DNA from: Lepidodermella squamata
Taxonomy: Eukaryota; Gastrotricha
Assembly (NCBI GenBank): GCA_047495785.1
Contig: JBLDXI010000015.1
Span: 3,596,001 to 3,660,000, forward strand
Direction: 5' to 3'
Length of the DNA stretch: 64,000 bases
Part shown: piece after piece, positions 38,878 through 50,934 of the stretch
Layout of the letters: each line of letters starts with the position of its first letter
Position numbering within the stretch: position 1 is the stretch's first letter
Program-made: the position numbers and the translations under genes
Notes under the pieces: generated by a model
Database searches by the model: none
What the model was told of the DNA's origin: nothing
What the model saw: only the letters and a program-made list of their open reading frames with translations

Positions 38878-41013
38878 CGTGATTTAAATCGTTGTTAACA
38901 ATTTGAGCAGCAAACGTGAGTTATGATTATTCTTCGGTATATCAGGCGTCGTCATGGTTTATTCAGACTCATTCTGGACGGACGATCTGTCTGCTCGGCA
39001 GCTGTTTTTCAATTAAACACGACTTTTTTCATCTCATCGGTCTGAGAACTCAGGTTTTGTTTACTTAACCATGTCAACCTCCGCTCACATCCAACAACGA
39101 AAATTTAATTTCATGATCATCGTTTTTTCTTGGTAATAATCGAATCAGCTGGAAACATTGGCACGGTATTCCAGATAATTTGAGAAAAAAATTAAAAATG
39201 AATTGAAAGAGCAGAGACTTGCGTGAATTTGCCATCGAATTATCGGTTACTACGTATGCCCAGCGTGACGTAGCCGCACTTAGTGGGTTCATTTAATATT
39301 TACGATATTGGAAGACTGATCAAACTACTGATAGTCGCGTAAAACTTGGATAGCACTGGCCTGTTCGATAAAAACGAATAAAATTACACGGGATATTTTC
39401 ATCTCATTCCCATCCTGTGCGAAACTTCTTAAAACCTCAATGGTCAATGGTCCAAGTTGCCATAAAGGCACATTTTCATCCAACCCTTGCATATCTGACA
39501 CTACTGTCAGCTATTCCAATTACACAGACATGCCCTACTTGATGGTTATAATAAAATCGCTCACTAGAAATAGGTGCAGTGCCCCGGTAAAACTGGGTCA
39601 CGCTTTTTCTGCTAAGCGAGGTCTTATAAGAGCTGGTATTAATTAGCATTACGGTCAATGTAAAAAAAATTACCCAGTATTTGCAAGGCGCACTCCCTCG
39701 CCCAAGTCGTACGCATTGGTATTTATCGCTAATTTTACTGCTCAATAAGTAACTAGAAATTTTCGTGTACCAAAATCGAGCTAATTTAATCCTCTATTCA
39801 TAGAATATTGCGTTCTCGCGCTCGAAAACTTAAATGGGAAAAAGTTGTATGCGCACTGAAAAATTAGGGCGGGTGACCTCACGAGAGCGCCCCGCCGATG
39901 AGTTAAAATCATAAACGTAAAATGTTTCATCATAAAATTTCACGTATTTAATTCACTTCATTTTGATGTAAATGCCGACTCGAAATTCAGAGCTTGCCCT
40001 TTGATATCAGTACGAAATGAGCTGGCCAATAGGAGCGCGCTGATGTGCGCCTTAAATCATACCGAGGGTTTCATTTAGAAATCCTTTTGCCCAACAGAAT
40101 AATCATGAATTTGCGATCGAAATTATCCACAATTTTTAAGTTTAACTCACGATTCAGTTGGCCAGAGCCAATCCCTCGAGTTGGCGAGATGCCCGCCACC
40201 ACAATCGCAGCATCTCACAACTCGCCAACAGGCCAACAGGCCTTTAACAGTGTGCACGAGTGAATCGCAAACAACGCTCATCAAAGGTGCAATTCCTAAT
40301 GTCGGCATAATAGAAGCACTACACAACATCAGGATGTTTAATTGTGTATGTCGTTAGTCTATAATAATTAATTACATGTTAGATTACCTAATTCAACTAT
40401 TTTAAAAAGCTGGTATTTGAAGCAATAGGACAATATTACCGAGAAATACATGACTTTTCTGGCCATATTAAAGGTAACAGAGGATCTTCTCTGATCTATT
40501 TGGCCTTATTCAATATCGTAAAACCTTGATTTTTGTTCCAATTTTTTCTGACGATTCCAATATTCCGGAAAAACTATTTGAACACCTTCCTCAACTCTTC
40601 ATATAAATATTGTTAATCTCTCTCCACTATTTTATTAGTCAAAAATCCCATGACATATGCAAAAAGGAAATAAAACGGTGAATTTAAGTGCATCCTGGTT
40701 GCAGAAAAATTCCAACCGCTAATAAATTAGAGCCTCGGGTTAAAATATAATGAAATACTGACAAATCATCCATCTCCCTATGATATTGATTTTTTTTCGT
40801 TTTCGTTCATGAATTTCGATCGATCGCGTGGCTATCGTAAAAGATGGCAGTTATCAATGAGCACTTTAAATAGTGTGAGAAAATGATGTTATCTTTAGAG
40901 ATAAACTTATTCCTGGTATATCGTTCAACACCTCACACCAGATATCGCATACCAACAAGTACACTGATGCTGTTAAGTGCATTTTTATAGTAGTTCTAGG
41001 GCTATTATGAAGT
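38878..41013. other. 2.1-kb intergenic interval
   Basis: No gene with recognisable features. It contains a decayed MITE relative (annotated separately) and AT-rich DNA. It lies between the divergently oriented subunit B gene and the type II membrane protein at 41014, so both promoters should be here. Confidence 0.5.
39800..40055. mobile_element. Decayed copy of the foldback MITE family
   Basis: Phrases matching the MITE family occur in order: GTTCTCGCGCTCGAAAA (centre of left arm), TTCATTTTGATGTAAATGCCG and CTCGAAATTCAGAGCTTGCC (right arm), and GGCCAATAGGAGCGCGC (outer right arm, also seen in copy 2). The outer left arm and a target duplication are not recognisable. Boundaries are approximate. 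Confidence 0.45.
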
Positions 41014-42821
41014 ATGAGCCATTTGAGTTTAAATTTATTCCTCAAATTATCCGGCCTACTTCTACTTTTTGCCGTCGCGATCTACTTCGTGTCTTTCAAT
41101 CTATCCGATGAGCCAGCAGCTAACCCATCAGCTGATTACCAGCAGAAAGATGCGTACGACTTTGGCAATAAACCTCCAATTGGGCCGTATGAAAAAATCG
41201 CGAGTGACCTAGTTGGAAAATTGCCGGCTAAAGACACCAGCAATTTAATGACCGCCGACAGCTTTTATGACGAAAATTTGCCAGACGACGATCGCCATTT
41301 AGTTGCATGTAAGACTTATTGGCACCGTCAAAAGTGCAAATCGCTCCTTTTCGATAAACGAGGCGATCAACACTCGTGGCCAGAATACCTCACTCGGCCT
41401 GACCAGCTGATCTCGCTCAAAAGTGTCCTTCTAGTCGTCAGCTTCAATTTTCCAAATTATCGAGCTGCGGCAAAAACTCATTCCTTATATAAAAGGTGAT
41501 TTTACATGCTATTAGCGGACCAAAATTTGAATAATTAATTCACTCAAAAATTAATTTTAAAAATTTTCCGAAATTTTGTGATTAATTACCAGAAATTCAA
41601 ATAAATTACCGTAAAATTCTGCTGGATTTTCTGTATAAGGCCAAATCATCACATCGAGATCACGATTTAACAGAATTTATAGAAAATGGTGCCAAGCTTC
41701 GAAATTTGATTCATAACCTTCTATTTTTAGAATTTTCGGTGATATTTATTTTTGTGGCCCGGAAGACTCAGCAAACTCTTTCTGGCCGTCGCATGACGAA
41801 TTTCAGAAAAATGACACAATGGGATCACTGCCGCCGGATACTGTCTTTCTGCCCTATGGCAAGCAACTTCACATAGGCGGCGAAACGTTTTACTACTGCA
41901 CAGCAAAATTATACGAACATTTATCGAAAGATAAAGCACGATTGAACAAGTATAAGGGCGTTTTGTTCATGTCAGACGATATTGTCTTGAATGTTTGGAT
42001 GTTGAAATCTCTTGGCAAAAAGCTTGACACAAACTGGATAATGCATGACAACGATGATAACGTTTTCAATGTCGATACGGTATTTTTTTCGGAATTGTTT
42101 AAATTCTCGGAATATTTGAACTCTAAAACAGTCCAAATTTTGTTACGGCTGGCGTTTTGCGAAATTCGGTGGTAAATGTGATGATTGGCGAAACTGGCAC
42201 GGTGCAACTGAATACGCAGAGGCGAATCAAGCTTTTTACGACGAGCTTGTTGAACTAGCTGGAAATAACGGTGATGGCTACAAAATCTATCGAGATTTCT
42301 ACTCAAAGTTGAAACAATTTACCGGTGGCGAGCGACGCTTGTTAGGAAACGAAAGTGCCGACATTTATTACATGACTATGCCGTATTTACCTACAGCTAG
42401 CCAACTGTTCAAACTTTTCAACAAGTGAGATGGTAAATTTTCAGAAAATTATTCTGATTTTTTTGTAAATTTTAGGCATCGAGTGTTTGTTGAATCGGCT
42501 GTTGTTTCTGTGCTCAAGGTCATCACGCCAGTCGATTCGCTGCAATTTATCAGTGCGATAGGTCATGATAACGGCCAGGGCTACCTCCGCGATCACTGGG
42601 TTGATGAGGTCTACACATCTCGGTTGGAAATGTTACATCCCCTCAAAACAGGCTCCCTCGACCTCTTGAAGGCAGACTCGGAAAAAGAGTCCGGAATTCG
42701 ATCAAAACTTATAGACCGGTTACGGGGTAAAACAGCCCCTACCGATGACCGATCGATCGGTTGTGTTTACTGCAACGTATTACGGCTGATGTTCACTCAT
42801 GCGAAAATGCTCGAAACATAA
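41014..42821 (+). CDS. Type II membrane protein, putative glycosyltransferase-like
   Basis: Four exons (41014-41495, 41731-42079, 42132-42424, 42476-42821) join in phase to 489 residues. A signal anchor (LKLSGLLLLFAVAIYFVSF, residues ~11-29) follows a short cytoplasmic N terminus, so most of the protein would be luminal, as in Golgi enzymes. Notable segments: LKSVLLVVSFNFPNYRAA, IFGDIYFCGPED, YKGVLFMSDDIVLNVW (a possible acidic metal- and sugar-nucleotide-binding motif), FCYGWRFAKFGGKCDDWRNW, and a Cys-poor C-terminal third. The fold pattern (beta-strand, GPED, then DD) is compatible with a GT-A type transferase, but I cannot name the family and this is inference from topology and the DD motif only. 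Confidence 0.72.
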
Positions 42822-42842
42822 TAAACTATTTTTTGAGATTTT

Positions 42843-44553
42843 TTATTCCTCTTGATCGATGTAAATTAGGAAATCGAGAAAGGTTTCGTCGGTTATCGTG
42901 AGGCTGAGAAGCTTCTTCACCTCAGGGTTGCTACTGCCAGCCATTGAAACCGCCGTTTTCCCGTTCCGGTTTCGAATCGTCACATCAGCACCGTAGGCCA
43001 GAAGCTTTTCAACCGTTTTGACATGCCCATTTTTAGCAGCGTGCATCAGAGCCGTGTTGCCGCCGGCCAGTTGTTCGTTAATGTTAAGACAACTGTGGCC
43101 ATTCGCCAGCAAATGATCCACGATTTTATCGTTGCCGCGTTCAGCTGCCACCGCCAGTGCATTCATGCCACGTTTATCGCGAGCCAATAAATCAGCGCCT
43201 CGTTTCATTAGAACAGCCGCCAGGTAGATGTCGTTCTGCTCAGCCGCGATGATGAGCGGCGTTTTTTTCGTATATTGCGCTCGCGTATTGATTTGGGCCC
43301 CATGCTCTAAAATATTAAAAATTATTAATCATTATTTGTATTTATTTTACTTGAAATTTCAAGATTAACATTTTGAAATTCGAAATTTGGCTTTTAATTT
43401 TTCTGGTTCTTTGCGATTAGAACCTTTTTAAATCAATACCTATGCCCCCATGATCCTGAGATTTTCTATTTTAGCTACCTGGCCCTATCTGTTGGCTAGA
43501 AACATTTTAAATATTATTGTTTTTACAAATTCTTCATTTTTCAATGATATTCGATTTCGCACAATTCATTGATTTGTAAATCGATACTTGGATTCGATAT
43601 CGACCGTTCGATGAATTATAGAGAAAACGTAAAACTCGAGAAAGTAGAAACAAAACCGGAGAAACATGTTCAAACTGGGTAAAATACCGAATATTACCGA
43701 ATTAGTTACCATCGGGATTTTCGGTAATATTCGAAAATTAAATTTGTAATTTCTTTGGTATAATCGCAGATAAAAGATGAATGACTCTCCCGGTAGGTTA
43801 AGTTTCAGAAAAATGCATTGATTTTTCTAAAAAAAGTTGCATAATTAAAAAGTGTCGCAAAGGTCGAAAAGGTCGCACGCTCTATGGGACACGCTCTATA
43901 TGGGTAATTCTAAAATGGTTTTGAGCCTTAAGGTTATTACTTGAACCCTACTTATGAAGTGTTTACTCGGTACAGCCCCTGTGTCAAAAATTTTCATTTT
44001 CAATAATTTTAAATTTACGAAGTGGATTTTAAATTTTTGATTGGTCATTATTTATAATTTGTATACCTAAAAGCCGCTCAACAGTTTTAACGTGTCCATT
44101 TTTAACCGCCATCAAAATCGGCGTATTGCCACCTCCAAACGGGCCGTCGAAGTGCTCGTTGACATTCAACCCCGGGCAGTTGTCCAAAATGTAAGCAACA
44201 ACCTTATCTTTGCCATTAATTGCCGCAGCGGCGAGTGCGGTCAAATTGCGCGCATCTTTCGCCGCAACATCAGCGCCTTTTCCCATCAGCATAGAAACAA
44301 CGTGCAGATGCCCGTTTTCCGCGGCTAGAATCAGCGGCGTTTTCCGCGTCATAGGCGTCCGAGCGTTGACATCAGCGCCGTAGTGCAGCCGCGTTCGGGT
44401 CGTTGTAACATCGCCATTTTGCGCCGCTTCAAGCAACTCCTCCGTGTTGTAGTTTCGGAGGTACATGCGATCCCGGTCGCCAGCAGGCATCGACCGCGAA
44501 AAGAACCGGCTTGACATCTCAAACTTGGACAGAACAAGCGAAGTTTGACTCAT
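42843..44553 (-). CDS. Ankyrin-repeat protein
   Basis: Two exons, 44553-44067 and 43306-42843, join in phase 1 across a 760-nt intron (GTATAC...ATTTTAG) to give 316 residues. About seven to eight ankyrin repeats are visible: EELLEAAQNGDVTTTRTRLH, TPLILAAENGHLHVVSMLM, NLTALAAAAINGKDKVVAYI, NTPILMAVKNGHVKTVERLL, TPLIIAAEQNDIYLAAVLM, MNALAVAAERGNDKIVDHLL, NTALMHAAKNGHVKTVEKLL and a last partial one. Two halves look like an internal duplication (GGGNTPILMAVKNGHVKTVE versus AGGNTALMHAAKNGHVKTVE), each preceded by a longer linker with LNVNE / LNINE. It is a likely cytosolic scaffold. The intron is much larger than its neighbours. Confidence 0.82.
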
Positions 44554-44672
44554 GTTTACTTTTGCGGTTAAAATGAACTCGCTTTCTTCATCCGAATTCA
44601 GTTCGAAATATTTTTGCGTGAGTTTATTACTCCCAAATCACAAAAGCATGGGCCAATTAATTGTATTAATTT

Positions 44673-45023
44673 TTAACAAGCCGGCTGTTTAACTAAAATG
44701 ATGAAAGCAATCACGGCGAAGGCGAACAAAATTGCGGCGAAGCTGAGCCGTATTGACAACGCGTAGATTCGCTGGTCGTTGGCATGGCTGTTACGTTTCG
44801 CCGATAAGAACGCAGCCGGTACCGAGAAGCCGCCGAGCGTTGAAGCCCACAGCGGCGGTTGCGTGAAAGCAGAAGCACTTGACCGGTGAGTTGATGAAAT
44901 TATAACCACGTCAGGACGGGCAATTTTTTCGGCATGACTTTCGTGCTCTAAAAGTGGGACTTGGTTGACATGCACCGACTTTTGGTCGATTTCCACATTT
45001 TTTAATTGACTGAAATTTTCCAT
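44673..45023 (-). CDS. Small tail-anchored membrane protein, unknown
   Basis: A 116-residue single-exon ORF from ATG 45023. The N-terminal ~85 residues are hydrophilic. One hydrophobic span near the C terminus (LSFAAILFAFAVIAFIILV) is followed only by KQPAC, the layout of a tail-anchored protein with its N terminus in the cytosol. I recognise no family. The gene starts ~120 bases from the 5' end of the ankyrin gene, on the same strand. It may be genuine, but conservation cannot be tested here. Confidence 0.5.
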   Translation of the reverse strand: MENFSQLKNVEIDQKSVHVNQVPLLEHESHAEKIARPDVVIISSTHRSSASAFTQPPLWASTLGGFSVPAAFLSAKRNSHANDQRIYALSIRLSFAAILFAFAVIAFIILVKQPAC

Positions 45024-45670
45024 CGAATGATAAAAATCTAAAAAAATCTAGTTCAAATCGTCAAAATCTGAAAAATATTCTAGTACACTGGTATGTGGCA
45101 GTGGCTTTTTATTCCCTGAAGTGAAGCTATATTTTCTTGAGGATTATTTATTCCTACAGCTCTTGGTGGTGGGACCGCCGATGTGGGAATTTTGGCAACG
45201 GTCCATCACTGCGTAATACTTTCATGTGAGAAAAATTCGGCGTGATATATGCTAAAATACCCGGCTAATTTTTCCGGCGCAAACTTTTGTTTACGCCTTT
45301 TCGCGTGCTATAAGGACAATGCGATACTGAACATATGTTAAATGATGCAAGAAAAGATGGAATTTGCGATATTCGGAAAAAGTCATTGATGCATAAGGAA
45401 AAAATTAACAAAAAAAACCAAACAATTTCCAGTGCAATCTATGAAAAAAAAACTGTTCTATTACCTGCGCGGCATATAAGCCCGTCTAGCACTTGTGAGG
45501 TTCTTATCAATAATTAGCGTGGAAATTATCTCGCCAGATGGCTCTGAAGCATTAAATATTATTATTATTATTGCGGCAAAAATATTATCATTAAAATTTC
45601 CGAGTTTATTTTGAATAACAAACAACCGATTTTTGATTGGTCATGACGTAAAAATTATTTGTACACATTT
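45024..45670. other. Intergenic, AT-rich
   Basis: A 647-bp spacer with no convincing gene. An ATT-rich microsatellite-like tract (ATTATTATTATTATTG) occurs near 45559-45574. Confidence 0.5.
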
Positions 45671-48600
45671 TCAAACGGAAATTTCTTTGTAAGAATTGCT
45701 GCGATGGTTGTTCCAATAGTTGCAAATGTTATTATTCGCATTCAAATCGAACTTTGATTTGGTGCCAGCCATTTGAGACACGTAGACAGGAGACGGCGGG
45801 CGGGCGTTTCGCAGGGTCAGCGATGCTGATCGGCGATTACTCGAGTTGGACCCCGGCGTCAGCGGTTCGTTGACCAGGAACTTCTCCACGCTTTTATTAT
45901 CGTCCTCAAGACTGCGTGATGCGTGCGACTGCGCCAACATTTGCTGCTTCGACGATCGCGGCACTGAATTGCGTCGAACGGGTCGAGGGGTTGTTTTTTC
46001 CTTATTGTCTTTCGCGGCGACCCGTTGACCTGAATTTGGCGCGTAACTGCTAGAGCCATTCATGCGCATCAACATGAGTGCGCGACGCTTCGATTGGGTC
46101 ATAAAAGGCATTCGAACACCCTCCCATAATCGAACGCAGTATCCGCGCTAACAAAAAATAAATTTTAATTAAGATTAATTAATTAGTTAATTAATAAAGG
46201 TTAAATTTTAAATTTATTAAATTTATTTATCAATTTATTTAATTAGGTAATTAATTAATTAATTCAATTTATTTACCTTGTCATTTTCGTCACGCTTGAT
46301 GTGGTACCAAAACACCTCGATGATAAGTACGATTATTGAACAACCGACTCCAATGGCTAAGATGGCAAAAACTCCGAGAACGTTCTGAATTTCCAACACT
46401 TTAGCCTTGTTATCGTCCGGTAAACACGACTGGCCACTCGACTTCCACCATTTATCGTACAAAAGTTGTAGCCTATCGTTCTCTTGTAACTGCAAAATCC
46501 GCATTGATAACCCGTCTCGCAATGGTGAATCTTTCGCTGTTGCGATGCCGTAGCCTTTCGAATCGAGAAGTGAGCCGACTTGTCGTAGCTTACAATCTTT
46601 ATTGTCATTAGCGATGATGTACTCCATCGACACGGACTCCATTAGGTAGGCGTAGCCGCCATTCGACCGTCTGACGCGTTCGATGCCCTCGGAGTTGTTG
46701 CGCGTGAACACGTCCTTGTCCTTCATAAAGGCCCACATTCGCTGATACGTGTCAATTTTCGATTCTCGGAAAAAATTCTCAGTCGCACCGCCTTTTACAG
46801 CGCCGTATAGCACCTGTTTCTGTGCAGCCAATTCATCGGCATTTTCGAACGGCGAGACCAAAGTTTCGACTGTAAGAAATGCGGCTAAATTGGCGGTGTA
46901 TGAGCTAACAATAATCTAGAAAAAATAATCAAATTTTAAGGTGGATTTATTTTCGACTATTGCTATGCCGTACCAATGCGAAAAACCACCAAAACACGCT
47001 GATTAGTCGAGTTGGCAGGGTGGCAGGTGCTATAATAGAGCCATGGTGAACAATGCCTCCAATCGTGAAGAAGGCGCTGTTTAAAATGTTGAAAATGCGC
47101 GATAATTTCGGTGGCTTAGCCTTATCACCCGGCGGTGCGTGGATGAATTCGGTGACGCTTTTCTTCTTGTTAAGAGCAGCCCAGCGTTGCCGTTCGGCGT
47201 AACGTGAGCAGTCGATGAAGTGAGCAAGAATGAAGAACACTGTGGTGACGGTGCCCATTGCAACGAGAACGGCCAGCCAGACTTCAGTGGCGAGGGGTTG
47301 CATGAATGAAAACATTGATGGGTTCGTTTTGAATGGCTGTACATAGAGAATTGCAATTCCGAGGTTGATGAACGGCTTCGTAAAATCCACGGCTGTTTCA
47401 GAAATTGAAAATGATTGCTTCTTGTAATAGGAAAGGAAAGGAAAGGAAAGGAAAGGAAAGGAAAGGAAAGGAAAGGAAAGGAAATCCTTACTCACCTTGC
47501 TCCCTAGCATAGGTTATCGTTAGGGGAGCGACGGCCATTTGAGCAATGCCATCGATAACTTCGCCTACCATACCATTCCACTTGCCGCTAGTAGAATTAT
47601 AGCCCCCATAGCGGCCATCCGCAACCAAACGGATCGAGTAGTAGATGTCCATGAGCTCTGACAGTTCTTCAAGCAAATCGATGCAGAAACCCTCGAAGTT
47701 GTGATCCGTTATCGATCTCGATTTACCAACCGGTTTGCTCTTCGACTTGTCAGCACTACGAACCATAACGTAGGGTTTCTCCAGTAGTGTAGTCACCGTT
47801 ACCACAATTTTTTTCTGAAATTTTTTCAATCAATTATCAATAAAATTCTTATCGAGATGCTTCAATTCACTATATCTAATAGTATCGATGTTCAGTTCAG
47901 ACAGAATTCCTATCGATATGTATAAGAGAGAAAAGAGGTTTGGTTTGAAGATAGCGTTGAGTTAGAAGGTTCGGATTGCGGTTGTTATTTATCCCAATAA
48001 TACGAAGAACCCCAATATCAACCTAGCATTACCTTTTTACGATAACTCCTCCCATCCTCTTCCTGGTAAAATGTCGTATAAAATAAATCTTGAAAATAAT
48101 TTCTTCCGCTGTGACACCATCAAACATTGCAAAACCTAAAATAATTGTAACTTGAGGCAACTAATGTTGGAACTTACAGCTTTTTCACTGGTATCTTGTG
48201 TCTTATTTGGCCGAACCATGATACCAGATTGCTGCTGAAGTGCTGTCGGAATGTCGTCCTCTAAATGAAGCTGATGCGACACCCCAGGCGTGTGGTAATG
48301 CGCATTCACAGCTTCAGACCAAAATGACCCAATTTTGCGAACACCCACATTACCAAGACCTAAAACTTCGACCATAAAAGTGTCCCGTAGTCGCGTTGTT
48401 TTGTTAAAACGCGACACGCCGGTCAAGCCCTCGATTGAATCGCGCAATAACGCGCTGGCCAACGCCCGGCCTTGGGGCATCAGTGAAGGATTGCGGCATG
48501 TTATCACGTTGGAAGCATCCGACCAATACGGTAGCAGTTGTCTCGCTATCAAATTTTCAATCGAAGTCCGGAGCAATAAAAGAGCATCGAATAACATGGC

Positions 48601-49906
48601 GCAAGGTAGCTGTAATACACAACGTGAAAATAAAAATAGAGTAATTTGGAGAATCTAACCGATAATTGGACCTCCTGATCGTATAATAGGATGCTCTGTG
48701 TTAAAAAGGATAACATTATTCGAGTTCTGACAATTTATTGATTGTTTACCTTTATTCCTAATTTGGGAGTGTTCACCGGAGCGAGAACTTTATATTTTGG
48801 CTGCAACTCCTCAAATTGTTGAGCGATTTGTATAACTTCCTTAGTGAAGTTGGTTTTTCCTATAAACCGAAAAAACGTCAAATTCGGCTGATTATGAGCG
48901 AATTCCTCCATTGAGTTCAAATGAATATCCTGAAAAATATGGAAAAAATTGCCGAAAATTATGGAATTATTGCTATTTTACCGGGTTTGTGAAGATAAAG
49001 GCGTAATCTGAATTAAGGATGCCCATGCGAAGTGCGAGTTGTAGGAACCGAATCGACCGATTCTCATCAAACGCAACAATAACCGATTGCCATTTTGTTT
49101 TTATCGTATAAACAACTTCGTACAGGTTGTCATCGCTGACCGCCAGGGCGAGAGCGTGGCCTATTTGTTTAGGATTGCCGAGTAGCTGATTCACGCAGGC
49201 TAAATTTAGCGGCGTGTCGTAGAGCAGTAGCATATTGATCCATTTATAAGCTTCGATCGCCTCTTGAACGGCGGGTATTAAAAAATCGCACATGTAAAAG
49301 TGGAAATGCGACGACACCGGCATCATAGCCATTGATGAAATGGTAAAAAGCTCAATCACTGGAATCTAGATCACAAAAATTATTAGGAATTAGGAATTAG
49401 GAAGAGGAATTTGAAACAAACTGTAGATATCTGCGAAAGCTCTCCGAGAAACCCGCGAAATGTCGGGGTGGTATCGCTTAAAATCAAGGCAATCAAATTT
49501 GATTCCTTTTGAATTCGCTTGCACACTTCAAAATTAGAAAAAAATATTTAATTACATTGGCAGATTTCCAAAACTCACGGGTAACTGTTGCGGTGAGAGG
49601 ATCATCGAAAATAGGAATTTTCACAATCGAAACAACGTAACGCGTCTGGTTGGCTAGTAGATTGCGGTCGTAAAATGTGAAAAATTTAGCTGTTGCCTCC
49701 AGCGTGGCCGAAGTTTGGCGCCACACTTGCGCCGAATTTGACGAGTTGTCTATCACAATCACTGGAAAAAGCGATAAAGCCAAATTTTCTTCAAATCCGA
49801 ACTTACTGACGCGAACATGGTCGATAATTTCGGTCTGGCCGTTTGAATTTTTCAGGCAAGCCAATGTGAGCAAAATTAACGCGAGGTTCAAACGGCTGTT
49901 GCTCAT
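45671..49906 (-). CDS. Kainate-type ionotropic glutamate receptor (one-base frameshift)
   Basis: Eight exons (49906-49579, 49358-48982, 48929-48750, 48609-48178, 47814-47496, 47392-46974, 46916-46277, 46147-45671) encode about 1056 residues. A signal peptide (LALILLTLACLKNSNG) is followed by the amino-terminal domain and S1 with glutamate contacts APLTITYAREQAVDFTKPF (Pro, Thr, Arg kept). M1 is EVWLAVLVAMGTVTTVFFIL. The pore helix reads GGIVHHGS, M3 SSYTANLAAFLTVE. S2 has GGATENFFRESKIDTYQRMW (GAT as in GluK2) and LMESVSMEYI (Glu kept), then M4 and a basic tail. Exon 7 is 640 nt although both its introns are phase 0. The frame breaks between FLTVE and VSPFENADE at an AAAA run (46860-46863), one base too many. 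This is a sequence error, a frameshift allele or early decay. Confidence 0.87.
47430..47484. repeat. (GGAAA)11 microsatellite in a receptor intron
   Basis: Eleven perfect pentamer copies make up just over half of a 103-nt intron (47495-47393). On the transcribed strand the repeat reads TTTCC, so it is a pure polypyrimidine tract between the donor GTGAGT and the acceptor GAAACAG. Length changes could tune splicing. Confidence 0.95.
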
Positions 49907-50934
49907 TTTGGCACCGACGATGACCCGTTAATTAATCATAAAAATGCTGATGATCCGTTCGTCCTAGATAATTTCTATGAAAGAATATTATGAGTATATG
50001 TATTTTTTAAGGAAGCGGGTTGTAAATAACGGCATGTTAAAGAGATCATCGCTTCGTACTAATGCGATGACCATCTCAATTTTCGTTAATCATCGGCGCG
50101 TAAAGTGTAATATCATGTGAGCGATAGCGCCTCGCGCAATAATTTTTTGCACGCGCGTACCCGCGGAGTGCGTGGCTATTATTTTAAGGCGGTTTATTAA
50201 CGCTCAGTTAAATATAGGCGCATAACGGCGATCGCCTTGATATTCACCCAAGTTCTTCTTACGGCAGCAACTTACATGAGATGCGAGCATTTTTCAACAG
50301 GCGAATATAACACGCGGAATAAATCATAATAAAAATAATAGCAAAATATATGCGATAATAATACCTCTTTATATTGCAATATGTGCTATAAAAAAGTATG
50401 AAAATCAGCGCCATTAAAAGCGTTGCTTCACGGCTTCAAACACTTGCCGCCGGCGCCGCCGGGCCAACAACAGTGATATGCAGAAGTGCATGGGTATATA
50501 ACTCTGAATAAATCAACCGTTTAATTCAGTGCCAAAACCACCGCCTCTTTAGTTCATTTTTAACAGTTTTGTCAGGAATTGATATCGAGTATAGTAATAT
50601 ATTAGCCGACTGCATATATAGTCTATATCTAGGCTGTGTGTAATGTTGACGAAAAGTTATATGACTGGCGTGGGGCAAAAGCAAACAGCGATTTTATTGA
50701 TTTGCATAATGGCCGGAAATGGAATGATCGTTAACGTTTTCCTCTTACAGGTTTTATCATCAACGCAACCAAAGCTGATAAAGAAATACCAATTGCCAAG
50801 TTACATTGAAATTAAATTTTTTTTAAATTTTCATGTCGCGTGGGTCGAATCAGAATTCAAGGCGCGTGTGTTTTCCGTCAATTTTGAAGCAAATAATAAA
50901 TAATAATAAATCACAAAAAAATAGAGAATTTTGT
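49907..50934. other. 1-kb divergent promoter region
   Basis: The interval lies between the minus-strand glutamate receptor and the plus-strand phosphatase. An open frame at 50643-50903 begins with a hydrophobic stretch but lacks support. GC-rich patches (GCCGCCGGCGCCGCCGGG, near 50445-50462) and TATA-like tracts (GCATATATAGTC, near 50612) are visible. No RNA gene is seen. Confidence 0.45.

Noticed and set aside
46259-46916. A hidden intron explaining the frame break in the glutamate receptor exon
   Set aside because: The conserved SYTANLAAFLTVE and VSPFENADE segments are contiguous at the DNA level, leaving no room for an intron. A single extra base explains it.
50643-50903. 86-codon plus-strand ORF upstream of the phosphatase as an extra exon or gene
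   Set aside because: It has a hydrophobic stretch but no domain, and no phase-compatible join that improves the phosphatase. The exon at 50935 already has its own start.
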